From assembly GCA_949130485.1 (NCBI GenBank), contig OX422188.1:1883722-1947721 (forward strand): a stretch of DNA of 64,000 bases, written 5' to 3'. Positions 50,993-61,800 of this stretch are shown here, one piece after another (position 1 is the stretch's first letter; every line of letters starts with the position of its first letter). The notes under the pieces were generated by a model. The model searched no databases. It was not told the origin of the DNA and worked only from the letters and a program-made list of their open reading frames with translations. Source of the stretch: Agelas oroides (taxonomy: Eukaryota > Porifera > Demospongiae > Agelasida > Agelasidae). The position numbers were made by a program, and so were the translations under genes.

Positions 50993-53900
50993 CTCGACTT
51001 GAATCTACTTGACGCTACTACACTCTTCAATGGATCAACTTGACTCTACTTGACTTTACTACACTCTACCATGGCTCTACTTGACTCTACTCGACTCTAC
51101 CATGTCTCTACTTGGCTATACTTGGCTCTACTACAATCTACCATGGCTTTACCTCACCCTAGTTGACTCTACTATACTCTACCATGGCTCTACTTGACTC
51201 TACATGAATCTACTTGATGCTAGTACACTCTACAATGGCTCTACTTGGCTCTACTTGGCTCTACTTGGCTCTACTACATTCTACCATTGCTCTACTTGAC
51301 TCACCATGACTCTACTACATTCTACCATGGTTCTACTTGACTCTACTTTACTCTATTACTCTCTACCATGGCTCTACTTTGCTCTACTTGACTCTATACT
51401 ACACTCTACCATGGCTCTACTTGGCTGTACTTGTCTCTACTGCATTACGACACTCTACCATTCCTCTAGCATGGCTCTACTTGACTCTACGTTCCTGTAC
51501 TACATTCTACTATGGCTCTACTTGGCTCTCCTTGATACGCTCTACTTGACCCTAACATGGCTTTACTCCATTCTACTATGGCTCTACTGGACTCTACTTG
51601 ACTCTCCTATAGTCTACCATGGCTCTACTTGACTCTACTACACTCTGCCATGGATCTACGTAGCTCTATCTACTGCACTCTACCATGGCTCCACTTAGCT
51701 CTAATTTACACTACTACACTCTACCATGGCTCTACTTGGCTCTATACTGCATTCTACCATGGCTCTACTACATTCTACCATGGCTCTATGTGACTGTACT
51801 TGACTCTACTACACATTAATCTACTACGTCCTACCATGGCTCTACTTGGCTCTACTTGACTCTACTACACTCTACCATGGCTCTAGTTGGCTCTACTTGG
51901 CTCTACACCATTCTACCATGGCTCTACTTGAGTCTACTTTCCTGTACTACTTTCTACCATGGCTCTACTTGCTTCTCCTTGACTCTATACTACATTCATC
52001 CATGGCTCTACTTGACTCTTCATTACTGTACTATGTTCTACTATGTTCTACCATGGCTCTACTTGGCTATACTTGACTCTACTATACTCTACCATGGCTC
52101 TACGTGGCTCTACTTGGCTCTACTACACTCTAACATGGCTTTACTCCATTCTACTATGGCTCTACTGGACTCTACTTGTCTCTCCTATAGTCTACCATGG
52201 CTCTACTTGACTCTACTACACTCTACCATGGATCTACGTAGCTCTATCTACTGCACTCTACCATGGCTCCACTTAGCTCTAATTTACACTACTACACTCT
52301 ACCATGGCTCTACTTGGCTCTATACTGCACTCTACCATGGCTCTACCACATTCTACCATGGCTCTATGTGACTGTACTTGACTCTACTACACTTTAGCAT
52401 GGCTCTACTGGGCTCTACATGACTCTACTACAATCTACTATGGCTCTACTTGGCTCTCTTTGACTCTACTACACTCTACCATGGCTCTACTTGGCTCTAC
52501 TTGACTCTTCTACATTATACCATGGCTGTGCTTGGGTCTACTACACTCTACCATGGCTCTACTACATTCTACCATGCATGGCTCTGCTTGACTCTACTTG
52601 ACTCTCCTACACTCTATACCATGGCTCTACTTGGCTCTACTTGGCTCTATACTACACTCTACCATGGCTCTACTAGATTCTACCACGGCTCTACTTGCCT
52701 CTACACGACTCTACTACATTTTACTATGGCTCTACTTGACTCTAGCTGACTCTACTACACTCTTCCACGCCTATACTTCACTCTACCATGGTTCTATTTG
52801 ACTCGACTTGAATCTATACTTGACGCTACTACACTCTACAATGGATCAACTTGACTCTACTACACTCTACCATGGCTCTACTTGACTCTACTGGACTCTA
52901 CCATGTCTCTACTTGGCTATACTTCGCTCTACTACAATCTACCATGGCTTTACTTGACCCTAGTTGACTCTACTACACTCTATCATGGCTCTACTTGACT
53001 CTACATGAATCTACTTGATGCTAGTACACTCTACAATGGCTGTACTTGGCTCTACTACATTCTTCCGTGGCTCTACTTTGCTCTACTTGACTCTACTACA
53101 CTCTACCATGGCTCTACTTGTCTCTACTGCACTCCACCATGGTTCTATATGGCTCTACCAGACTCTACTACACTCTAGCATGGTTGTACTTGGCTCTACT
53201 TGGCTCTACTACACACTACCATGGCTCTACACCATTCTACCATGGATCTACTTGTCTCTACTTGGCTCCACTACAGTCTACCTTGGCTTTACTGCATTCT
53301 ACCATGTCTCTACATGACTGTACATAACTTTACAACAGTCTACCATGACTCTACTTGATTCTACTTGACTCTACTGCACTCCACCATGGCTCTACCACAC
53401 TCTACTACACTCTATACCATGGCTCTACTTGACTCTACTACACTCTACCATTGCTCTAGCATGGCTCTACTTGACTCTACGTTCCTGTACTACATTCTAC
53501 TATGGCTCTACTTGGCTCTCCTTGACTCTACTACATTCTTCCATGGCTCTACTTGGCTCTTCATTAATCTACTACGTCCTACCATGGATCTACTTGGCTC
53601 TACTTGGCTCTACTACACTCTACCATGGCTCTACTTGACTCTACTACACTCTACCATGGCTCTGCTTGGCTGTACTTTGCTCTACTACACTCTACCATGG
53701 CTCAACTTGACTCTACTTCACTGTACTTCACCCTGCCGTGTCTCTACTTGGCTCTACTACACTATACCATGGCTCTACTACATTCTACCATCGCTCTACT
53801 TAACTCTATTTGACTCTCCTACACTCTACCATGGCTCTACTTGGCTCTACTTGACTCTACTACACTCTACCGTGGCTCTAGTTAGCCCTACTTGGCTCTA

Positions 53901-55961
53901 CACCATTCTACCATGGCTCTAATTGAGTCTACTTTCCTGTTCTACATTCTACCATGGCTCTACTTGCCTCTTCATTACTCTACTATGTTCTACCATGGCT
54001 CTACTTGGCTCTACTTGCCTCTACTACACTCTACCATGGCTCTACTTGGCTCTACTTGGCTCTACTACACTCTACCATGGCTATACACTATTCTACCATG
54101 ACTCCACTTGACTCAATTTTCCTGTACTACATTCTACCATGGCTCTACTTGCCTCTCCTTGACTCTACTACGTCCTACCATGGCTCTACTTTGCTCTACT
54201 TGACTCTACTTCACTCTACCATGGCTCTACTTGACTCTACTACACTCTACCATGGCTCTACTTGACTCTACTACACTCAACCATGGCTCTACCTGGCTCT
54301 ACTACACTCTACCATGGCTCTACTTGACTCTACTTCACTGTACTTCACTCTACCATGTCTCTACTTGGCTCTACTACACTCTACCATGGCTCTACTACAT
54401 TCTACCAACGCTCTACTTGACTCTATTTGACTCTCCTACACTCTACCATGGCTCTACTTGGCTCTACGTGACTCTACTACACTCTACCTTGGCTCTACAC
54501 CATTCTACCATGGCTCTACTTGAGTCTACTTTCCTGTACTACATTCTACCATGGCTCTATTTGCCTCTCCTTGACTCTACTACTCTACGTGACTCTTCAT
54601 TACTCTACTATGTTCTACCATGGCTCTACGTGGCTCTACTTGCCTCTACTACACTCTACCATGGCTCTACTTGGCTCTACTTGGCTCTACTACACTCTAC
54701 CATGGCTATACACTATTCTACCATGACTCCACTTGACTAAACTTTCCTGTACTACATTCTACCATGGCTCTATTTGCCTCTCCTTGACTCTACTAGATTC
54801 TTCCATGGCTCTACTTGACTCTTCATTACTCTACTACGTTCTACCATGGCTCTACGTGGCTCTACTTGACTCTACTACACTCTACCATGGATCTACTTGA
54901 CTCTACTTGACTTTACTACACTCCACCATGGTTCTACATGTCTCTACTTTGTTCTATTTGGCTCTACTATACACTCCACTATAGCTCCACTATATTCTGT
55001 GGCATGTCTCTACTTGACTATATATGTCACTCTACTACATTCTACCATGCATGGCTCTACTTGGGTCTACTTGAATCTACTTGACTCTACTACACTCTAC
55101 CATTGATGTACGTGACTCTACTTTACCACACTCTACCATGGCTCTACGTGACTCTACTTGACTCTCCTACACTCTACCATGGCTCTACTTGGCTCTACTA
55201 CGCTGTACCATGAATCTACTTGGCTCTGCTTAGCTCTACTACACTATACCATGGCTTTACTACATTCTACCATGGCTCTACCTGACTCTACTACATTTTG
55301 CAGTGGCTCCACTTTACTCTACATGAGTCTACCACATTCTACCATAGATTTACTTGACCCTAGTTGACTCTACTACACTCTACCATGACTCTACTTGACT
55401 CTACCTGAATCTACTTGACGCTACTACACTCTACCATGAATCTACAAGACTCAACTTGACTTTACCACACCCTAGAATGGCTCTACTTTGCTCTACTTGG
55501 CGCTACTACATTCTACCTTGGCTCTACTACATTCTACCATGGCTCTACTTGACTGTACTTGACTTTACAACACTCTACCATGGCTCTACTTGACTCTACT
55601 TCACTCTACTGCACTCCACCATGGCTCTACATGCCTATACCTGACCAGTCTACTTCACTCTATCATGGCTCCACTTAGCTCTACTTTACTCTACTACACT
55701 TTACCATGGCTCTACTTGGCTGTACTTTGCTCTACTACACTGTTCCCAGGGCCGCGGATAGAGGACGGGGGGCCCGTGGGAAGGATTTCACGCACAAAGC
55801 CCGAACTGATTTTTCGTTGTAGGCGTGGCAATTAATTAACGGTGTAGGTTCCACGCGTTTACATGTGTCTAAGTATTTTTCTACACTAACCATGAAAGTG
55901 CCACTGATTATTCTACCCAAGCGTTCATTCATTGAGCCCAGACGGGAGCATCTCTCCGCCC

Positions 55962-55987
55962 CCCCCCCCCCCCCCCCCCCTCCCCCA
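55962..55987 (+). repeat. Poly-C tract
   Basis: A run of more than 20 C with one T break. The minus strand could form G-quadruplex structures, and its true length may be uncertain in any assembly. Confidence 0.85.
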
Positions 55988-56003
55988 CTCTCGGTGGGCC
56001 TGC

Positions 56004-57022
56004 CTTTCTGAGCATTCCGTTCCCATGGTATTACGTCATATTGGAGGTCATATGAAACTCAGAAGTTCAGTGAAAAAATGGGGTATTATATAGTAAAACC
56101 CGGACCGGAACGGAACGGAACGGAACAGAACGAGCGGAACGAACAGAACGCTCGGGAAAAATTTACGCACCGTTGTGTGACTGCTAATGTCTGTGTTCTA
56201 ACTGTGTGTAGCACTCATACTGTGCCCTATAAGTTACAAAAATCGTCGATGGGTAGCCAGGAAAGTAGTTTGTAAACTTAATGACTGCATCCTGGGCAGA
56301 AAGTCAAGTGTGAGGCAACGCAGACGCGCGCCGGTAGCTAAACGCGTACCACGTCGACTAATTTTGCTAAACTGTTCTCTTGCTACTTGATTTGCTGCTG
56401 GAGTCCACAGTAAATTATAACTGCTCGAGGTATTAAAGCTTTAAAATTTAAATAAGCCTTCGTATCCGCTAATGTATTCCTACCGTTTCTGCTCCAAGTC
56501 GAGCGTCTGTTAATCTACAGCTCCGTGGTGCAGTGCTCAGCACCGAGCTTACCCTCAATATGATTACTATCGTCTTAGACAGGAGTGCCAGCAACTATGT
56601 CCCTTCTAGGGAAACGCCGTTGCAAGAGAGAAGCCACAAAATGCCGCTACGTCAAAAGCGCGACGCTAAGGCACAAACGAGCTACTGGAGAGGGGCATAC
56701 GGTAAAATGCGTGTGCGCTAGAGGCCAGAATCAAACACAACACCTTGGAGAGTGCTTTTGTGATACTAAAAAGCAGAAAGCAGGGTCGTACCTTGCTCTT
56801 AGCTACGTTCCGTTCGTTCCGCTCGTTCCGTTCCGTTCCGAGTTTTACTAATACCCTGAAAAAATGTCAATAAGTTGCGTATACTGCTCCCTGTCTGGCT
56901 TTTCCAAAAATTGCTGTACAATGCATGTTCATGTCACCCACATCCGCATGAGTACTGACCTCTATAGTTAGTACTCGACCTCCAATATGATGTAATACCA
57001 TGGGAACGGAATGCTCAGAAAG
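56004..57022. mobile_element. Inverted-repeat pair of about 46 bp enclosing a nested element
   Basis: CTTTCTGAGCATTCCGTTCC at 56004 onward (to 56049) is mirrored at 56977-57022 (ending GGAACGGAATGCTCAGAAAG), with one or two mismatches. The arms enclose a 776-bp inserted element and about 130 bp of their own sequence, so the host structure was originally a roughly 230-bp foldback. Exact outer ends are unclear. Confidence 0.72.
56081..56856. mobile_element. MULE-like nonautonomous element with 10-bp target duplication
   Basis: A 776-bp element beginning GGGTATTATATAGTAAAAC and ending in the mirror GTTTTACTAATACCC (written ...AGTTTTACTAATACCC). It is flanked by perfect copies of TGAAAAAATG (56071-56080 and 56857-56866). 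Just inside both ends are repeated GGAAC/GTTCC pentamers (56101-56150 and 56805-56840), also inverted. A 9-10-bp duplication suits Mutator-like elements. No transposase is visible; the interior has two overlapping open frames of 62 and 88 codons without recognised domains. Confidence 0.85.
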
Positions 57023-57547
57023 TGGTCTATAGCTACTTGGGATGTTTCCAAATTTGCTAGCGATATCTGTGTGAGGAAAGAGATATAGGATAAAGTGTTT
57101 GAAGGACACGTTCCTCTGAATAGTGTAGTACCATTTGTTGCGTCATCATATTTCAAGTGTGGCACCAAGAGCACCATCATTTCCATTGTTGCTCATCATA
57201 ATTGTTCTCCTGCAAAAGCTAGTGATTTCCTCACTGATTGATTGGTCAGCAAATTCTTGCAGTCAAGTTGGATAATCTTGTATATCCCCAGAAGTGTATT
57301 TACAGTTGACATTAAACGCAGATGGTCACTGGGTGCTCTCACACAGCAAGGTAATATAAGCTATTGCATTAGGGAAATGTGTATGGGGGAACATGTAATA
57401 CCAGGGGAATACATATCACTATATCACCATACAACTAGCTAGCCCTGAGTCTACTTTGTTCTAGTTCTTATGCCGTACAAGTATAACATGCAAGTTGACA
57501 CAATATAGTACTGTCATCCATTTGACTGCAACTGCATGTGCATGTGA

Positions 57548-57571
57548 GGGGGGGGGGGGGGGGGGGGGGGG
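57548..57571 (+). repeat. Poly-G tract
   Basis: An uninterrupted run of about 24 G, able to form G-quadruplexes on the plus strand. It is followed at once by GGGGGTCA/TTCCTAGG repeats. Confidence 0.85.
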
Positions 57572-57722
57572 TCATTTTTTCCAGGGGTGGGTCTCTAGTT
57601 CCTAGGAGTTAGTGACTCAGGGGGTCAAATATTCCTAGGCAGGAATGACTGGGGGTCATTCATTCCTAGGAATATTTGACCGGGGGGTCATTAAAATGGG
57701 GGGTCACCCATTCCTGCGACAT
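57572..57722 (+). repeat. G-rich TTCCTAGG short repeats
   Basis: The motifs TTCCTAGG and GGGGGTCA alternate several times. GTCAAATATTCCTAGG and CCTAGGAATATTTGAC form an inverted pair about 20 bp apart. The origin of the repeat is not clear. Confidence 0.65.
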
Positions 57723-57724
57723 CT

Positions 57725-57963
57725 GTGCACTTTTCCGGAAGTGGTAAATTCCAAAAAATGGCACGTGACCAAAAATAGTTGGCCGTAACCGTTCCTAGAC
57801 CATATGTAGACCACTGACCACTGCCAGCGAGGCTACTTTAAACATGGCAGTGAGTTATACATTAGGTCTGTGAGGGTAAAGTTTTGAGGGAGATAACTAG
57901 GCCCATGGCTTGATATTGGTCACGTACCATTTTGCGGGACTTACCATTTCCGGAAAAGTGCAC
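57725..57963. mobile_element. 239-bp foldback element (48-bp arms)
   Basis: Arms 57725-57772 (GTGCACTTTTCCGGAAGTGG...) and 57916-57963 (...CCATTTCCGGAAAAGTGCAC) are inverted copies with about seven mismatches. No flanking duplication was evident, so these may be internal rather than terminal ends. Confidence 0.72.
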
Positions 57964-58096
57964 TGTTTCCGAATAAAATTGACATTCGAACCCGATCCTT
58001 CTGTGGTTTCTTTCTTACCTGGGTTGGCTCTTATAAAAACCACTGTTTTGGAATCAATGCGCACACTTTCATATTTCAGGTTGGATACCCTAGTAT

Positions 58097-58469
58097 AGAG
58101 GTTCTGCAGTGACGTCATCACCAATTTAAAATTCATAATTAGCCATTCCAAACATTTGCAGGTAATACTGATGGTCCAGCTAACTCAAATCTAAAATATG
58201 AAGGCCTAACTCCTTTCCATTGATTTTATATAAATTCGTAAAGTCAAACATTTTGCATAGGATTTGGCAAAATTTGCCACTCGCCATACAAGTTAATGCT
58301 AAAAGATCAAACTTTGACAATTTATATAAAATCAACTACCATTAATTTAGAATTTTCACTTGAGATTTAAGCTATTTAGACCTTCCTTATTGCCTAGAAA
58401 AATTGGCAAGACTATTAAATTAAAATTAATAAATTTAACCCTTTTGATGACATCACATGCAGAACCTCT
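58097..58469. mobile_element. 373-bp AT-rich MITE just upstream of the GABA-B-like gene
   Basis: Termini AGAGGTTCTGCAGTGACGTC and, mirrored, AGAGGTTCTGCATGTGATGT form imperfect inverted repeats of about 25 bp, and TTTATATAAA-centred stretches also mirror each other inside. The right end lies 77 bp before the receptor start codon. No clear target duplication. Confidence 0.72.
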
Positions 58470-58546
58470 TACGACACGCCAGTTTGCGTAATTCAGTCCC
58501 TGCGTATGTTCAACGCGCTGACGTTCCTAGCTATTGCTGATCAAAA

Positions 58547-58786
58547 ATGAGGAGCGTTCACAAAACTGCCGCGTGTGTACTTGCACTTGCAATCGCCATC
58601 GCACGTGTGCAAATGGTTTCCACCAGAGAAACACCTCTTACTTTCTCACTGATTGTTTCCTATGGACGTTTTGGATATAATTCTTCACCCAGCATCCCCG
58701 CCATTGATTTGGCTCTGGAGCATATTCACAGTTCCGGCGTCCTCGGCGAGTATAAGCTGCAGTACTCTACAGTGAAAGATTCAGAG
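58547..58786 (+). CDS. GABA-B-like receptor exon 1 (signal peptide, first flytrap strand)
   Basis: 80 codons from ATG in CAAAAATGAGG to the donor AGAG|GTAACT. It includes the hydrophobic signal segment and the flytrap opening PLTFSLIVSYGRFGYN, with the DLALEHIHSS helix. The ATG is the first in frame and directly precedes the signal peptide. Confidence 0.85.
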
Positions 58787-58817
58787 GTAACTGAAACAAG
58801 CTCTTCACGGTAAATTA

Positions 58818-58862
<45 letters not shown>

Positions 58863-61800
58863 TTTCAGTTTATCACACAGACTATGGCTTAGAAGAATAT
58901 GTATGAACAATCAACGAATGCACGCAATTCTAACTTGAACCACAATGCTGTGCTTTACATTCAGCATTACATTATACTTATGCATTGTGTGTACCTGCTA
59001 TAGCAATTAGTGGTGTTGCAACAGAAACTGGTATCAGGTATACTTAATTATATATTAATATGAGTTATGTAAAACGCCATTTTGAGTAAAGTAGGTATTC
59101 ATGCAAATGCCCCTGATCACTAATGCTACAACACAGTAGCCTCGTTCCCAGGCTCTCCCCTCCTTAGCGGGGAGAGCCTGGGAATGAGGCTAACAACACA
59201 GTGAGTTAGATTTATAAGACCATGGTGTTAATCGCGTGTTCTACATGTACATCTAATCATAGCACCTGTACACACCAATTTTTCCTACAATGTGGCACCA
59301 TGTCCTTCTTCTTGTTTCATTTCTTTTTGCAGTGCTCTCGTACAAAATCTTTGGACATCTTCTTTGATGAATTTCTGCTACAACCTGATCTGGTGAAAAT
59401 AGCAATAATTGGGTGTGGATGCTCAGTGGCTACTGAGCCTGTAGCTGAGATCAGCCATAAGTGGAACATATCGCAGGTAGTTTCACAGTCTCTTCACATT
59501 CTCCCTCTGTTTAAGTGCTTGATAGGGTGCACTGAATGAATCTCACTTACCTGTTGGTAGTGATGCTTCCTGCATGTATTATGTTACCTAACTGCATTAG
59601 CTATATGTGTAGCTAGTAAGACAAGTGTATGTTTGGTATGACTGGTAAATATTGCAGATTAGACATACATTCCTGTCTTGATCTCATTATTTGCAGATCT
59701 CCTTTGCTTCAGCAGTTTCAACTCTCAGTGACAGAACACGTTTCAAAAACTTTTTTCGAACCTACCCAAACTTTGAGAACTTTGTGCCAGCCCTTCTTTC
59801 AGTTTTGAACCACTATGGCTGGAATCGAATTGTATTTCTTACCCAAAACGTGAACGTTTTCAACAAGGTACATAAAATTAATACTTATGTTTGGTACAGC
59901 ATACATTAGGTACAGTTTCGGTGTCACTGAAGTTCATGACCTTTTACATCCTGATCAGTTTCACTTCACTTAAAAGTTTATATTATTTCAATGTTTTATC
60001 ACTACCATCACCACCACCACTAAAGATTCAATGACTATAACTATATACAGCCACAGAAATTGACAAAGTTTACTTCATAACAATACAGCATGGAAAAAAT
60101 AGAGCACTTTTGTGTCCCTTATTACTGACAAACATGCACCAAAACATCACACATAATGGTACAAGAGCACATTTTGATCTTTGGATTTCTGATGACCAGT
60201 GCTAAATTACTCTTGTTCCACAGTTATTTGCAGACTTCCAGACCTTGTTGGAGAACTTGAAAGCCAATACCACCAGTACCTGTTGTTTCAGTAGCACCAA
60301 CATCACTGTTATCAACCGGCTCTTCTCCACCAATGCAGACCCTATTCCTGCCATTATTAACATCTTTGTGAGTTATCTATCTCAGTGTTCGAGTTTATTT
60401 CACAATACTGAAGTTTATGTAAGCTTGTGATCTGTATTAGGTAGCGGCCAAGATCTTACTGGGATGAAATTTGCCTATCTATAGCTAACTAACCATGTAA
60501 GTCCCAGAAGAGCAATTTTATTCATCATGGTGACACTAAGCAGTCCATGTAACCTAACTTCCGATTTGCAGCAGCTGTTCCAAAATGAATAGTATCATAA
60601 TAGAGATCATGGTAGCAACAACAGATAAGCACATCTTGTAAAAAGCAACATTAGAATGATGTACCATTATAATACATGTATACGATTGCATACTATCCAA
60701 GAGTTTCCAAATAGGTTCTGCAGCTTTGGAAACTTTCAGTTGTTTATGGGAATCTGGAGTTTTACTCTCAATTGTATACTTTAACATTGCCTTCACTTTC
60801 CAAAGCACATTAGTAAATTTTGCAAACTACCTTAAGTGCAATATGTAAACTATACACTGAGAATACACTAGCAGCTTTTTAGTTACACATCTGTAATGTC
60901 ACAGCAGTTCAGACTACATGAGGAAACCACGTTTTCGTTTCCAATGCTTTCCACAAGAGATTTACTGTGTTCATTTATGGCTTAATACCTAAGTGAACAA
61001 GTCATATAAACATGTTGACATTATGAGTATAAACTTGTTTTAGTACACTGTGCAAAGATGATAAAACTTCCCCACTCACTATGTGCTCCTTGAATTATCA
61101 TGTCATTCTTGCATACTATTGCTTGAGAATAAATTATCATTTTAGCACAATGCATGAGATGAAATTTCCAAAACATATTTTGTTAATCAACAACCCAGGA
61201 GGAAGATGAGGACTTCAGGATCTTTTTTGTAAACTCATACTCAAGATTGGCCAGAACTGTAATTTGTGAGGTGAGTGTAGGTACCTTGTGCACCGGTTTT
61301 CTGTATGAGTTAATTCAGGTATAAATTTCTATCTGAGGACCCTAATATGTGTCACTCGTATTAAATTTGTCTTTTAGCAGGATCTAAGCTGGTTGAGGAG
61401 TAGCAATGTGTACAGTTTCTATATTAGCTAGTCTGTAACTCTACACTCTTTTCAACAGAAGCTTGTACAAAACACATGTTATTACTTAGTTCTTTTCCTA
61501 GACCTTTCATTCAGCACTACCATTTTCAGCGTAACGAAAACTACACTTATAGTAAAAGCTATTTTGTGCTAGGGGTGGTTATGACCTGGTACTGAAACTA
61601 GTTGTAGCTAGTTAAAGGTAGAACATTTCATAACTGTAGACACTTCAGATATGGGAAGTTATTTTTGGAGTATAATTTTTCAGTGAGTGTTTCAGCACAA
61701 CGTTTTCCCTTCTTAATTAGTCTATGAACTGTCTACTTATATATTTTCCATTTTGTACTTGAGAAGTAGCTACTTTTTATCTTACTGGCTTGGTTCAATG

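Larger units (their letters stand above)
49097..52400 (+). repeat. Diverged third copy of the 3.86-kb unit
   Basis: Order and landmarks follow the preceding 3,861-bp unit: TTTATAAGTTACTCTACTAC at about 49318, GGCTCTAGTTGGCTCTATAC at about 49461, and TACGTAGCTCTATCTACTG at about 49814. Many substitutions and indels are present, and a 73-bp hairpin element has inserted at 50683. Segments from this unit repeat again at about 51.6-52.4 kb. Confidence 0.7.
3878..55741 (+). repeat. About 52-kb satellite array of 10/11-bp words (31- and 41-bp units)
   Basis: Nearly all of this interval is tandem variation on three words: CTCTACTTGA (or CTCTACTTGG), CTCTACTACA (or CTCTACTACG, often with ATTC or CTC following) and CTCTACCATGG. 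The usual unit is 31 bp (10+10+11) or 41 bp (10+10+10+11). The plus strand is pyrimidine-rich and G-poor; the basic 31-bp unit has 11 C, 10 T, 7 A and 3 G. CCATGG closes most units. Higher-order duplications, inverted blocks and three foreign islands lie within and are listed separately. Open frames of 60-216 codons rich in LLHSTMALL, LYHGST and YTLPWLYL arise from the repeat because stops (mostly TGA in CTTGAC) are met only in one phase. The minus strand is closed everywhere by GTAGAG repeated at 10-bp spacing. I find no evidence that any of these frames is a gene. Confidence 0.95.
55742..58546. other. Intergenic patchwork between satellite and GABA-B-like gene
   Basis: No convincing gene. 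The satellite stops abruptly at GTTCCCAGGGCCGCGG. The interval then holds a C-run, an inverted-repeat pair with a MULE-like insertion between its arms, a G-run with TTCCTAGG repeats, and two foldback elements (57725-57963 and 58097-58469), all listed separately. Small open frames on both strands (for example minus 56968-57186) lie in or between these elements and show no domain. Confidence 0.6.
58787..59332 (+). other. Receptor intron 1
   Basis: A 546-bp intron that holds the TA microsatellite and the 56-bp hairpin MITE. The remainder is AT-rich with nothing recognised. Confidence 0.8.

Noticed and set aside
3878-55741. CRISPR array
   Set aside because: Units are contiguous with no unique spacers, unit lengths vary, and the setting is an intron-bearing animal locus.
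3878-55741. Telomeric repeat
   Set aside because: No TTAGGG-like or related G-rich unit is present, and genes lie on both sides.
56867-57186. Minus-strand gene between the MULE-like element and the receptor
   Set aside because: The two overlapping frames of 72-80 codons include one arm of an inverted repeat and have no domain or splice context.
59222-59539. 105-codon frame around receptor exon 2, starting at ATG 59222
   Set aside because: Only 59333-59476 matches the receptor family. The upstream part is intron with a pyrimidine tract and a TGCAG acceptor, and the downstream part follows a GT donor.
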